A stretch of DNA of 52,213 nucleotides, taken from Candidatus Bathyarchaeota archaeon (GTDB lineage Archaea > Thermoproteota > Bathyarchaeia > Bathyarchaeales > DTEX01). A program made the position numbers and the translations under genes. Positions within the stretch are counted from its first letter, which is position 1, and the number at the start of each line of letters is the position of its first letter. The stretch is taken from NCBI GenBank assembly GCA_018396635.1, contig JAGTQE010000010.1, forward strand, positions 1 through 52,213, given 5' to 3'. The notes beneath the pieces were generated by a model. It saw only the letters and a list, made by a program, of their open reading frames with translations. It made no database searches and was not told the origin of the DNA. Below are positions 1 to 9,103 of the stretch, in pieces.

Positions 1-51
1 ATGGCAAGTTTTATAAGTTCTTCTATAATCATCATGATACAGGATGTGAAG

Positions 52-357
52 ATGATGTTTTATTTGGATTCGCATTATTTGGCTCGTCTTCGGCTTGAGG
101 CTATGCGGAGACATGTCTGGTTTAAGGCTTTATCCAGTCTTGAGAGGGGCTTGGTGGACTTCGTGATTAAAGTTGTTGATAAGCCGAGAAGTTTAAGGCT
201 GATAGAGGTCTTGGCTAGGATAATCGTCAAAGTTAAGAGGGCTATGATGAGCCCATTGAGAAGGCTTATGGAGGAGGTTGGCAGACCACTAGCCAAAAGG
301 ATCAGCGCAATAGCCCTAAGGTGGGGAAACAAGAGTGCCAATATCAATACCGCTTGA
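52..357 (+). CDS. Small hypothetical basic protein, about 101 aa
   Basis: I do not recognise this family. The reading frame is open from base 1, but the paired ATGs at 52 and 55, just after an AGGATGTG stretch, look like the better start than the ATG at base 1. The product is rich in Arg, Leu and Ala and predicted largely helical, with a YLDSHYLARL start and several Arg/Lys pairs. There is no obvious membrane segment or metal motif. Its 3' end overlaps the next small gene by 23 bases, which suggests translational coupling. The upstream neighbour lies outside the window, so its operon context is unknown. Coding is supported by the overlap and by residue composition, not by homology. Confidence 0.5.
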   Translation: MMFYLDSHYLARLRLEAMRRHVWFKALSSLERGLVDFVIKVVDKPRSLRLIEVLARIIVKVKRAMMSPLRRLMEEVGRPLAKRISAIALRWGNKSANINTA

Positions 358-502
358 GGGGCAAAGCGGCAACCAAACAGCCATAATTATAGCGGCGCTG
401 TCAATCATAGTGTTGGCGGCTGCCCTAGCAGCAGTAATATACTTCAGAAGGCAGAAGCATAAGATTAAAGATAAAACCCAAAAGCACACTAAATTCTCTT
501 GA
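335..502 (+). CDS. Small single-span membrane protein, 55 aa
   Basis: This short gene starts at a GTG preceded eight bases earlier by a strong GGTGGGG ribosome-binding site. An in-frame TAA at 317-319 rules out a longer 5' extension. The product has a short polar N-terminus (PISIPLEGQSGNQ), one clear hydrophobic span of about 23 residues (AIIIAALSIIVLAAALAAVI), then a basic tail (RRQKHKIKDKTQK). The positive-inside rule would place the tail in the cytoplasm. It overlaps the preceding gene by 23 bases in another frame, so the two are probably co-translated. It could instead be the detached C-terminal anchor of a larger surface protein, but the frame is closed upstream. The function is unknown. 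Confidence 0.5.
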   Translation: MPISIPLEGQSGNQTAIIIAALSIIVLAAALAAVIYFRRQKHKIKDKTQKHTKFS

Positions 503-758
503 ATGAGACTGCAGCCCAAATAAATTGGATTATGATTTGTTAGGCTCCAAAAATTAGTTTTCTTCCAGCTCACGTGCATTAGCTGAAATCACTAAACTAT
601 CAAATTTTTTAGAGTTAATTATTGGATTTTAAATAGCTGTTTTCTCACAGTTTTCTAGACTAGCCTCTCCTCCCTCCTCATTTACGCTTAATGCTGCTGC
701 GAAACTTCATCTAACACTAGATTGTGAGATAAAGTTAAATAGCGTTTCTTCCATCTCT
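503..758. other. Non-coding stretch before rpl12
   Basis: There is no convincing protein-coding frame here. The stretch is A+T-rich with several stop codons in all frames, and includes a T/C-rich run (TTTTCTAGACTAGCCTCTCC) near 650. The only structured element I see is the candidate C/D-box RNA that follows it, described separately. Confidence 0.5.
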
Positions 759-831
759 CTATTGAGATGAGGAAGCCGTCCCAGACTGACCTACTGGAAT
801 GAAGACTTCACGACGGCCTGATCAAAAATAG
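759..831 (+). ncRNA. Candidate C/D-box sRNA
   Basis: The boxes occur in the right order. They are a C-like box GAGATGA (764-770), a D' box CTGA (786-789), a C'-like box GGAATGA (796-802) and a D box CTGA (818-821). C-to-D' and C'-to-D spacers are both 15 nt, and D'-to-C' is 6 nt. A short terminal stem CTATT/AATAG (759-763 with 827-831) closes the unit. Weak points are that the C and C' boxes each depart from RTGATGA, the spacers exceed the usual 12 or so nt, and the two guide regions contain complementary six-mers (GCCGTC and GACGGC) that could form a hairpin instead. The unit sits directly upstream of the rpl12 promoter. Targets were not determined. Confidence 0.35.
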
Positions 832-845
832 GAAACTTTAAGTAG
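832..845 (+). promoter_or_regulatory. Putative BRE/TATA promoter of rpl12
   Basis: A purine-rich GAAAC (BRE-like) is followed by TTTAAGTA, a good archaeal TATA match. It lies about 45 bases before the rpl12 ATG, which leaves a short leader containing the GGTGGTG ribosome-binding site. This is pattern-based only. Confidence 0.45.
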
Positions 846-888
846 TAGATTTCCTATGTTTGAATGAGTTGCTGAATGGTGGTGTGGG

Positions 889-1212
889 ATGGAGTATATA
901 TATGCTGCAATGCTCCTTCACAGGGCTGGTAAGCCTATAGATGAGGAAAACCTAACAAGGGTTCTTCATGCTGCTGGTGTTAATGTAGATCCGATAAGGG
1001 TTAAGGCGCTTGTAGCAGCTCTTTCAGAGATAAATATTGATGAGGCGATAAAGTCCGCTCCAACATTCATGCCCATGGCGGTCCCAACATTACCAGCTGC
1101 AGCACCGCAGGCTGAGGCCCCGAAGGCTGAGGAGAAGCCTAAGGAAGAGGAGAAGAAGGAGGAGAAGAGGGAGGAGGAGGCCTTAGAGGGGCTCGCAGCC
1201 CTCTTCGGATAA
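889..1212 (+). CDS. rpl12: Ribosomal stalk protein P1 (archaeal L12)
   Basis: This is the archaeal/eukaryotic P1 (L12ae) protein of the large-subunit stalk, which recruits translation GTPases. At 107 aa it has the family's usual length. The N-terminal dimerisation helices ([17 protein letters not shown]) are followed by an Ala/Pro hinge around residues 65-80, a highly charged Glu/Lys run, and the conserved C-terminal LFG tip that binds elongation factors. The ATG follows GGTGGTG at ideal spacing. In many archaea this gene ends the L11-L1-L10-L12 operon, but no L10 gene precedes it here and it appears to have its own promoter. The identification is secure. Confidence 0.95.
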   Translation: MEYIYAAMLLHRAGKPIDEENLTRVLHAAGVNVDPIRVKALVAALSEINIDEAIKSAPTFMPMAVPTLPAAAPQAEAPKAEEKPKEEEKKEEKREEEALEGLAALFG

Positions 1213-1345
1213 CCGCCATAATATTTAGGCTCATACAACATTAACAGCAGATAAATCATTTATTCGCCACACTTAAATAATTCTTCCACGCTAATTTTAT
1301 TTCTCGGCGGCAAAATGGTTCTAAAGGTTATTGAGGGTATTGTGA

Positions 1346-4126
1346 ATGCGCTTCGGCGAAGATGAATATAGGCTGCCATTCTTCCTTGAGAATGGCTATG
1401 TTAGGAAGAGGTGTCCACGCTGCGGAGAATTCTTCTGGACACTTAACCCAGACCAGGCTCTTTGCGGAGAATCAAATACTTATGGCTGCGCCGAGTACAC
1501 GTTTATTGGCTCTCCCCCAACCAGCAGGCCATACACGCTTGCGGAGATGCGTGAAGCCTTCCTCTCATTCTTTGAGGAAAGGGGCCATAAACGCATAGCA
1601 CCATACCCTATAGTTGCCAGGTGGAGGGACGACCTGTACTTCACAAACGCCAGCATAATAGACTTCCAGCCATATGTGACTGAGGGCATAATCCCCCCAC
1701 CTGCAAACCCGCTCGTCATAAGCCAGCCGTGCGTGAGGTTCCCGGATCTAGAGAACGTCGGCCCAACATTTGGAAGGCACTTAACCATATTCGAGATGGG
1801 GGGACACCACGCCTTCAACTACCCGGACAGGGAAGTTTACTGGAAAGATGAGACGGTACGCTTCCACCATGAGTTTGTGACTAAGCGGCTCGGCGTTAAG
1901 CCGGAGTACGTCATATATAAGGAGGGGGTTTGGTCGGGTGGAGGGAACGCTGGGCCCGACGTCGAGAGCATTATATGTGGCTTGGAGGTTGCAACCCTAG
2001 TATTCATGAGATATAAGGTCGTAGGCGAGGAGTTCATTGAGCTACCCATAAGGACTGTTGACACAGGCTATGGGATAGAGCGCTTCACATGGTTGTCTCA
2101 AGGCTCAGTGAGCTGCTTCCACGCAGTCTACGGGGAGCTTCTCGATAAGATAATGGGGCTGGCTGGCGTAAGGAACGTGGATAGAAGGCTCCTAGAAGAG
2201 TTCGCTAGGCTATCCGGCCTAATAAGCATATCTAAGAGCGTTAGCAGGAGCGAGAATTGGAGGAAGATAGCCTCAAGGCTTGGAATAGACGTAGGCGAGC
2301 TGCACGGCATAATTGACCCAGTTGTAGATGTATTCGCAGTTGCGGACCACACTAAATGCCTAGCTTTCATGCTGGCTGAGGGAGTTGTCCCATCCAACGT
2401 CGAGGAAGGCTACCTAGCGAGGCTACTAATCAGGAGGACATATAGGCTGCTAAGGAACCTCGGCATAGAGGGGCTCATGCCGGATATAATCGACATGCAG
2501 GTATCCTGGTGGTCTAGAGACTTCAGGCACCTCGCCGAGATGCGCGACGAGATCCTTGAGCTCCTCAAGATAGAGATTGAGAAGTATGAGCGAACCCTTC
2601 AGAGAGGCAGAGACCTTATTAAGCGCATGGTTAGAGATGTTAGGGCTAGGGGTGAGGATACAATACCGATAGATAAGCTCGTCGAACTATACGACTCGCA
2701 TGGCTTAACCCCTGAAGTTGTGAGCGAGGTGGCATCCTCAGAAGGCATATCAATAAACGTTCCGGAGGGCTTCTATAGCTTTGTGGCTGAGAAGCATACG
2801 TCTTCACCTAGGCCAGCATTCAAGATGTCTGAGGAGATCGAGGATTTAGGCATAGACCTCTCAAACATACCTGAGACGAAACCGCTATACTATGAGAACC
2901 CATACATGAGGGAATTCACGGCCAGGGTTCTAAGGGTCTCAGGCAACCGCATCATACTTGATAGAACAGCCTTCTACCCAGAGGGAGGCGGCCAAATATC
3001 TGACACAGGCTTCTTAGAGTTCAATGGCTCCAAGATCAGAGTTCTCAGCGTTAGGAAGGCGAGCGGCAACATAATAGTCCACTTCATTGAGGGCGAACCC
3101 CCAAGGGAGGGAGCTGAGGTTAGGGGCCTCATAGACTGGGATAGGCGCATAAGTCTAATGCGCCACCACACAGCAACCCACATAATAATGGGAGCCGCAA
3201 GAAGGGTTCTGGGAGAACATGTCTGGCAGGCCGGAGCCCAGAAGGAGGTTGAACAATCTAGGCTTGATATAACGCATCCAAAGAGGCTTACAAGAGAGGA
3301 GGTTAACCGCATAGAGGAGCTCGCCAACGAGACCATCATGCGCAACATACCCGTAGAAGCCTTCTGGATGCCCCGAGATGAAGCCGAGCGCAGATACGGC
3401 TTCCGCCTATATCAGGGCGGGGCTGTCCCAGGCAGAGAGATTAGGGTTGTCAGGATAGGCGACTGGGATGTTGAGGCTTGCGGCGGAACACACTGCATGT
3501 CCACTGGCGAGATTGGCTTAATAAAGATAATTAGGACCGAGAGGATTCAGGATGGCGTTGAGAGGATAATATTCAGCGCCGGAACCCATGCACTCAAAAG
3601 GATTCAGGAGGTTGAGGCGAAAGTTATGAGGGCCTCTGAGCTACTTGAGGCGCAGGTTGAGAAGATTGACACAGCCCTAGAGAAGATGGTTGAGGAATGG
3701 AGGAACCTTAAGCGCGAGAGGGATCATCTAATGGATAAGGTTGCTAGTTTCATGGCTGAGAGGTGCGTGGCATCCGCCAAGAGTATTGGGAGGCTGAAGT
3801 TTATCCCATACGTATCTGATGCCAAGGAGGCGGACGTAGACCTACTAATTAAAGTTTCAAATGAGGTTGTGAGATTAGACCCATATACCGTGGCAGTCTT
3901 CATACGAACTAACAGAGATGTGAGGGCTGTTGTGAGGGTTGGGAGCGAAGCCCTAAAGCTGGGCGTAAACGCAGCATCAATAGCCCAGAGGATTGGCAAG
4001 ATAATTGGCGGCGGCGGAAGCGGGAAAGCTGACTTCGCTCAGGCAGGAGGTCTCATTGTTGAGAATGTCCCTAAAGCTTTAGAGGAAGCTGAATCAATTA
4101 TATGTAGGATTGCTCTGGGAGGATAA
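1346..4126 (+). CDS. alaS: Alanyl-tRNA synthetase
   Basis: Charges tRNA-Ala with alanine and hydrolyses Ser- and Gly-tRNA-Ala. The 926-residue protein has the archaeal layout. It begins with a Cys-rich start (CPRCGEFFW), the class II catalytic core (FEMGGHHAFNYPDREVYW region), and an RNA-binding helical region. The editing domain follows, with the zinc ligands HHTATH and CGGTHC, and then a C-terminal DHHA1-type domain with GGGGSGKADFAQAGG. An in-frame TGA directly before the ATG fixes the start, and GAGGGT lies upstream. leuS begins 2 bases after the stop, so the two synthetase genes form an operon. Placement beside rpl12 makes this a translation cluster. Confidence 0.97.
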   Translation: MRFGEDEYRLPFFLENGYVRKRCPRCGEFFWTLNPDQALCGESNTYGCAEYTFIGSPPTSRPYTLAEMREAFLSFFEERGHKRIAPYPIVARWRDDLYFTNASIIDFQPYVTEGIIPPPANPLVISQPCVRFPDLENVGPTFGRHLTIFEMGGHHAFNYPDREVYWKDETVRFHHEFVTKRLGVKPEYVIYKEGVWSGGGNAGPDVESIICGLEVATLVFMRYKVVGEEFIELPIRTVDTGYGIERFTWLSQGSVSCFHAVYGELLDKIMGLAGVRNVDRRLLEEFARLSGLISISKSVSRSENWRKIASRLGIDVGELHGIIDPVVDVFAVADHTKCLAFMLAEGVVPSNVEEGYLARLLIRRTYRLLRNLGIEGLMPDIIDMQVSWWSRDFRHLAEMRDEILELLKIEIEKYERTLQRGRDLIKRMVRDVRARGEDTIPIDKLVELYDSHGLTPEVVSEVASSEGISINVPEGFYSFVAEKHTSSPRPAFKMSEEIEDLGIDLSNIPETKPLYYENPYMREFTARVLRVSGNRIILDRTAFYPEGGGQISDTGFLEFNGSKIRVLSVRKASGNIIVHFIEGEPPREGAEVRGLIDWDRRISLMRHHTATHIIMGAARRVLGEHVWQAGAQKEVEQSRLDITHPKRLTREEVNRIEELANETIMRNIPVEAFWMPRDEAERRYGFRLYQGGAVPGREIRVVRIGDWDVEACGGTHCMSTGEIGLIKIIRTERIQDGVERIIFSAGTHALKRIQEVEAKVMRASELLEAQVEKIDTALEKMVEEWRNLKRERDHLMDKVASFMAERCVASAKSIGRLKFIPYVSDAKEADVDLLIKVSNEVVRLDPYTVAVFIRTNRDVRAVVRVGSEALKLGVNAASIAQRIGKIIGGGGSGKADFAQAGGLIVENVPKALEEAESIICRIALGG

Positions 4127-4128
4127 GT

Positions 4129-7026
4129 ATGGCCCAGCAGCCAATCGACTGGAAGGCTATTGAGGAGAAGTGGCGTAGAAGGTGGGAGGAAGCCCGCCTC
4201 TTCGAAGCCGACCCAGATCCAAATAGAAAGAAGTGCTTCGTCACATTTCCATATCCATATATGAATGGGCCGCTTCACATAGGGCACGGCTTCACCGCCA
4301 CTAGGGTTGATATATATGCTAGGTTCATGAGGATGAGGGGCTACAACACGCTTTTCCCATGGGCATGGCACTGGACTGGCGAGCCCATAGTCGGCGCTTC
4401 TCTTAGGATTAAGATGGGCGACAAAGACCTGATAAGGGCGCTTAAAGAGATAGATAAGGTTCCAGACGAGGAGCTCGAGAAATTTATTGACCCAGTCTAC
4501 ATGGCCAGATACTATACGCGGGAGAGCAGGGAGGCTGTTAAGAGGATAGGTTTCTCAGTGGACTGGCGTAGGGAGTTCCACACAACAATATATGAGCCGA
4601 CATACAGCAGGTTCATTGAGTGGCAATATATGACTCTGCGTGACCTCGGATACGTTACTAGGGGGACGCATCCAGTGGTCTGGTGCCCATCATGCCAGAG
4701 CCCAACAGGGGACCACGATAGGCTTGAGGGTGAAGGAGTCTTCCCAGAGGAGTATACGCTCATAAAGTTCATCTTCGAGGACGGTTATCTTCCAGCAGCA
4801 ACATTCAGGCCCGAGACAATATTTGGCGTAACAAACATGTTCATAAACCCAGACGCAACATACGTTGAGGCCCTAGTTGACGGCGAAAAGTGGATCATCA
4901 GCAAGAGCGCAGCATTCAAGCTCTCTGAGCAACTTAAGAAGGTTAGGGTTCTGAGGGAGTTTAAGGGTAGAGAGCTCATAGGCAAATACTTTAAGGAGCC
5001 GATAAACGGTAGAGAGCTACCCATACTTCCAGGATGGTTCGTTGATCCTGAATCGGCTACTGGGGTGGTTTACAGCGTTCCGGCCCACGCCCCAGCCGAC
5101 TGGATAGCGCTAAAAGACCTAATGGATAAGCCTGAGATCCTCAGTGAGTTCGGCATACCGCCGGAAGTTGTCAGGGAGATTAAGCCAATTTCGCTTATAA
5201 GTGTTGAGGGCTTCGGCGAATACCCAGCCATAGAGGTTATTGAGCAGCTGAATGTTAAGGATCAGTTCGACCCCAAGCTTGAGGAGGCTACATCAATAGT
5301 TTATAGGAAGGAGTTCCATACGGGGGTCCTTAAGCCTATATGTGGCAAGTACGCTGGGAAGACGGTTAGGGATGTTAAGGCTCAGATAATAGAGGACTTT
5401 AAGAGGGCTAATATAGCTGACTCAATGTACGATCTTCCACAGAGAGTCGTCTGCCGCTGCACGACTAGATGCATTGTTAAGATACTGGAGGACCAATGGT
5501 TCCTAAAATACTCTGATCCGGAGTGGAAGCGCCTAGCCCATGAGGCTGTGGACGCCGCAAAAATATTCCCAGAGAGCGCCAGAGTATACTTCCATGATAA
5601 AATAGACTGGCTTAGGGATTGGGCCTGCGCCAGGAAGACTGGCCTTGGGACGCCGCTACCATGGAGCCCAGACTGGATAGTTGAGACCTTAAGCGACTCA
5701 ACAATCTACATGGCCTTCTACACGATAGTCAAGCATATTAGGAGATATGATATTAAGCCGGAACAGCTTGTTAGGGAGGTTTTCGACTACATCTTCCTTG
5801 GTAAGGGCGATCACGATAATGTCTCTAGGCTATCTGGCATACCGCCAAACATACTCCGCGAGATGCGTGAAGAATTCCTATACTGGTATCCAGTAGACCT
5901 AAGAGTTTCAGCCAAGGAGCTTGTTCCAAACCACCTATCCTTCTTCATATTCCAGCATGTCGCACTATTCCCAAGGGAGCTCTGGCCTAGGGCGATAGGC
6001 GTTAATGGCGTCTTAACCATCGAAGGCCAGAAGATGTCTAAGTCTAAAGGTAACTTCCTAACTTTGAGGGATGTTGTCGACCGCTTCGGCGCGGATGTAG
6101 TTAGGCTTACATTGGCGCTGGCCGCTGAGGAAATGGATGACCCGGACTGGCGTGAGGAGAACGCTAGAAGCGTAGATGCTAGATTAAGGTCGCTTTACGC
6201 TTTCATAAATCAGGTCTCTGGAATGTCTGGGGAAGACTCCATTAAAAGCATTGATAGATGGCTCCTCTCAATGCTCCAGAGCAGGATACGCGCAGTCACG
6301 GAGGCTATTGAGAATCTTAAGACTAGGACAGCTGCGGAAATAGCCCTATATGAGGTTTGGAATGATATTAGATGGTATCTTAGGAGGAGGGAGTCGCCGA
6401 ACCCGAAGATCCTTAGGGAGGTTGCAAACGTGTGGGTTAGGCTACTGGCACCTTTCACACCTTTCCTATGCGAGGAGTTGTGGAGCATGCTTGGCAATGA
6501 GGGCTTTGTGTCGATGGCTGAGTGGCCGAAATACGATGAGTCGAAGGTTGATGTTAGGGCTGAGGAGGTGGAAGAGTTCATTAGGGGTGTGATTGATGAT
6601 ACATGGAGCATTATTAGGGTTACAAGAGCCTCCCCAAAAACAATCTACTACTACGTCTCGGCTGGATGGAAATGGAAGGCGTTTATAAAGCTACTGGAAA
6701 TGTCGTCGGTGAAGAAGGTTGACATGAGAGAAGCTATGAGAACCCTCATGGAGGACAACGAATTGAGGAGCGTGGCTAAGGATCTGGCACAGTTCGTCAG
6801 CCGACTTATAGAGGAGGTCAATACACTGCCAGCTGAAAGGAGAAGAGCCCTCCTTAAAGCCGGAATAATAGATGAGTTGGGTGATCTTAGAGAGGCTGCA
6901 GATTTTCTGAAGAAGGAATTTAGCTGCGAGGTGATAGTTTACAGGGAGGATGATCCAGACAGATATGATCCGAGGGGTAAGGCCCGCCAAGCGAGGCCAT
7001 ATAGGCCAGCAATATACATCGAGTAA
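4129..7026 (+). CDS. leuS: Leucyl-tRNA synthetase
   Basis: A class I synthetase that charges tRNA-Leu. The HIGH motif is at residues 50-53 (GPLHIGHGF) and KMSKS is near residue 635 (GQKMSKSKGNF). The large insertion between them is the CP1 editing domain and carries the threonine-rich FRPETIFGVTN region. At 965 aa it matches the archaeal/eukaryotic LeuRS type, with a C-terminal tRNA-binding extension. The ATG lies 2 bases after the alaS stop, and GGAGG inside the alaS end serves as its ribosome-binding site. A tRNA-Leu gene occurs in the same window (23.2 kb). I see no defects. Confidence 0.97.
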   Translation: MAQQPIDWKAIEEKWRRRWEEARLFEADPDPNRKKCFVTFPYPYMNGPLHIGHGFTATRVDIYARFMRMRGYNTLFPWAWHWTGEPIVGASLRIKMGDKDLIRALKEIDKVPDEELEKFIDPVYMARYYTRESREAVKRIGFSVDWRREFHTTIYEPTYSRFIEWQYMTLRDLGYVTRGTHPVVWCPSCQSPTGDHDRLEGEGVFPEEYTLIKFIFEDGYLPAATFRPETIFGVTNMFINPDATYVEALVDGEKWIISKSAAFKLSEQLKKVRVLREFKGRELIGKYFKEPINGRELPILPGWFVDPESATGVVYSVPAHAPADWIALKDLMDKPEILSEFGIPPEVVREIKPISLISVEGFGEYPAIEVIEQLNVKDQFDPKLEEATSIVYRKEFHTGVLKPICGKYAGKTVRDVKAQIIEDFKRANIADSMYDLPQRVVCRCTTRCIVKILEDQWFLKYSDPEWKRLAHEAVDAAKIFPESARVYFHDKIDWLRDWACARKTGLGTPLPWSPDWIVETLSDSTIYMAFYTIVKHIRRYDIKPEQLVREVFDYIFLGKGDHDNVSRLSGIPPNILREMREEFLYWYPVDLRVSAKELVPNHLSFFIFQHVALFPRELWPRAIGVNGVLTIEGQKMSKSKGNFLTLRDVVDRFGADVVRLTLALAAEEMDDPDWREENARSVDARLRSLYAFINQVSGMSGEDSIKSIDRWLLSMLQSRIRAVTEAIENLKTRTAAEIALYEVWNDIRWYLRRRESPNPKILREVANVWVRLLAPFTPFLCEELWSMLGNEGFVSMAEWPKYDESKVDVRAEEVEEFIRGVIDDTWSIIRVTRASPKTIYYYVSAGWKWKAFIKLLEMSSVKKVDMREAMRTLMEDNELRSVAKDLAQFVSRLIEEVNTLPAERRRALLKAGIIDELGDLREAADFLKKEFSCEVIVYREDDPDRYDPRGKARQARPYRPAIYIE

Positions 7027-7050
7027 TATTGAAAATTAATCTCCAAATTT

Positions 7051-7596
7051 TTAAGATTCTTCACCCCTTTTATCACTTGAATGCATGATTATCCTATCTA
7101 TTAGCAGCTGGATTGAGGACTCAAATGCCGCGTATATAGTTCTTCCAGCATCGTAAGCTAATATTATTGAGAATGTTAGGGCCGCTATAGATAGAGCTAA
7201 GCTTAACCAACCTCCAATGTCTGGTATTGATGAGATTAGCGGTAGGGAGACGGATGCCGCTATAGCTATAACGAATACTGCCAGAAGCTCCTTCAAAGCC
7301 CTAAGCACCGATGGACCCCTATCGGGGTTAAAGCCTGGTATACGCTTTAAGACTGTTGTGGATGCTATGTCTATTAGCCTTATTAAGTCTAAAATTATCC
7401 TCACAAATATGAAGAAGAGTATTACGACGGCGATCAGCGCCACAGCCATCGTTAAAGAGAATCCGCCATAGGGGATCACGGCTATTATTGATGAAAGGCT
7501 TATATTGAGGAATCCTAGGATGAGTATCATCAGGAAGAGTAGGCCAATGTTTATTATAACCCTAAGCACCCTTCTCTCGACATCCTTCCTTGACAT
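7051..7596 (-). CDS. Four-span membrane protein, unknown
   Basis: An integral membrane protein of 181 aa with about four hydrophobic segments: near residues 12-32 (IINIGLLFLMILILGFL), 45-70, 100-125 and 130-150. A polar loop with GFNPDRGPS sits between the second and third. The C-terminus is charged (SSDKRGEES). I do not recognise the family, though small multi-span proteins of this shape occur in many archaeal genomes. It is convergent with leuS, 24 bases away, and divergent from the MFS gene, so it is probably transcribed alone. No catalytic residues are evident. Confidence 0.7.
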   Translation of the reverse strand: MSRKDVERRVLRVIINIGLLFLMILILGFLNISLSSIIAVIPYGGFSLTMAVALIAVVILFFIFVRIILDLIRLIDIASTTVLKRIPGFNPDRGPSVLRALKELLAVFVIAIAASVSLPLISSIPDIGGWLSLALSIAALTFSIILAYDAGRTIYAAFESSIQLLIDRIIMHSSDKRGEES

Positions 7597-7664
7597 TGCG
7601 CCCCTCCTATAAATGTAGACGTCTAGGCTTATATATTAGTGAGATAAGTTACAGTGTATCCTCG

Positions 7665-7676
7665 TATAAGTTTATA
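7665..7676 (+). promoter_or_regulatory. Putative TATA box of the MFS gene
   Basis: TATAAGTTTATA lies 35-46 bases before the ATG at 7711. That spacing would start transcription only about 10 bases before the coding region, so the mRNA would have a very short leader. No strong ribosome-binding site is seen before the ATG, which agrees with this. The call rests on pattern alone. Confidence 0.4.
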
Positions 7677-7710
7677 GGTTGGTTCTCCAAATAACTGGAA
7701 AGATGCATAT

Positions 7711-9069
7711 ATGTCGGAGTCGAAGAGTCAAGCGGAATCTGGAGATCTAAGGCTACTATATAGGAGAGTCTTTTTATCCTCCTTTGGGTCAGGGCTTATA
7801 AGCCCATTTATACCCATATATGCTGCCCAGCTCGGCGCCTCATCAACTGAAATAGGCTTAGTTCAAGCAATAAACTCAGTCTCACCTAGCATAGCGCAGA
7901 TACCATGGGGTTTCATCATCGACAAGGCTAGGAGAAGAGTAATTTTCCTATCCTTAAGCGGTTTACTATACTCGCTCCTACTACTCTTCCTATTCTTCGC
8001 CGATAATCCCATAGAGTTTATTGTTGTTGTTTTACTGGCTTACGTCTTTTCAGCAATGGCCTCGCCAGCATTAAATTCCCTGCTGGGCGAGTTCTCAGGC
8101 GTATCAGGTAGGGGGAAGATTCTGGCGAAGCTTAATGCGATGGCGTCTTTTGGGCATATCCCGGCGACAGTCCTCTCAGGATACATAATTTATAGGGTTG
8201 GTGGAACTGTTAGAGAAATGTATAGAATACCGTTGTTCCTATGTTTCCTATTCAACATCGCTTCATCGATGGTCACCCTAAAAATTAGGGAACCATCCTT
8301 CTCCCAAGAATCATTCTCGGTTAGGGGTTGGGTTAAGGCCTTAAAGGTTAACGTATATTTTAAGAGACTCTGCCTCCTATCGATCTTCCAGGGCTTCTCT
8401 ATGGGCTTGGCTTGGCCGCTCTTCACGTTGACGGTTGTGAGGGTTGTCAGAGCTGATATGTTCCAGATATCTCTCTTAAGCGTTGTCAGCGCATCAACAG
8501 CGATAGTCGCCCGCAGGTTTACTGGTAGGCTTGCAGATAGGGCTGGTAGAAAGCCATTGATTGTTTTGGGTAGGATGGGTCTCTTCTTAATCCCGCTCAT
8601 ATATGCGTTTGCCTCATCAATATATGAGCTTATAATAGTGAACTTCATCGTCGGCATCTTAACCGCATCCTCAGACGTCGCTCTCTCAGCATACCTGCTA
8701 GATATATCTCCGAGGAATATGAGAGCATCCTACATAAGCATATACAATGCCGTCGCAGGTTCATTCTCCTTTCTAGGCTCAACCATCGGCGGGTACCTAA
8801 TGGATACGTTAATGAGTATGGGCTTCGACTTCCACAGTGCAATGATGACCATGTATGCTATCTCCATATTTGGCAGACTGTTCTCTGGACTGCTCTACGT
8901 AACCATCCAAGAGCCCTATAAGTATCCCGCCAAATTCGAGGAGGAGATTAAGCGCATATTTGAGGAGGAGGTTGAAGCCATGGAGAGGATTATTAGCACT
9001 TATAGGAGGATTGAGGACGAGGATTTAGAGTGGTTTGAGAGGCTCTCGGAGATGTCGCAAAGGAGATGA
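7711..9069 (+). CDS. Major facilitator superfamily transporter
   Basis: A 452-residue MFS secondary carrier with about twelve hydrophobic segments. The family signature between TM2 and TM3 is present (GFIIDKARRRVIFL, a variant of GxLaDrxGrr) and is repeated after TM8 (GRLADRAGRKPLIVLG). The first span region SSFGSGLISPFIPIYAAQLG is typical of drug/metabolite and sugar-phosphate-like carriers. A charged cytoplasmic C-terminal tail of about 50 residues, rich in Glu and Arg, follows the last span. The substrate cannot be assigned. It is divergent from the 7051-7596 gene. A second MFS carrier at 39.6 kb shares the same general architecture but is not a recent duplicate by eye. Confidence 0.85.
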   Translation: MSESKSQAESGDLRLLYRRVFLSSFGSGLISPFIPIYAAQLGASSTEIGLVQAINSVSPSIAQIPWGFIIDKARRRVIFLSLSGLLYSLLLLFLFFADNPIEFIVVVLLAYVFSAMASPALNSLLGEFSGVSGRGKILAKLNAMASFGHIPATVLSGYIIYRVGGTVREMYRIPLFLCFLFNIASSMVTLKIREPSFSQESFSVRGWVKALKVNVYFKRLCLLSIFQGFSMGLAWPLFTLTVVRVVRADMFQISLLSVVSASTAIVARRFTGRLADRAGRKPLIVLGRMGLFLIPLIYAFASSIYELIIVNFIVGILTASSDVALSAYLLDISPRNMRASYISIYNAVAGSFSFLGSTIGGYLMDTLMSMGFDFHSAMMTMYAISIFGRLFSGLLYVTIQEPYKYPAKFEEEIKRIFEEEVEAMERIISTYRRIEDEDLEWFERLSEMSQRR

Positions 9070-9103
9070 TTTAGAGTCATCTCTTTAATACATGTAATTC
9101 ATT

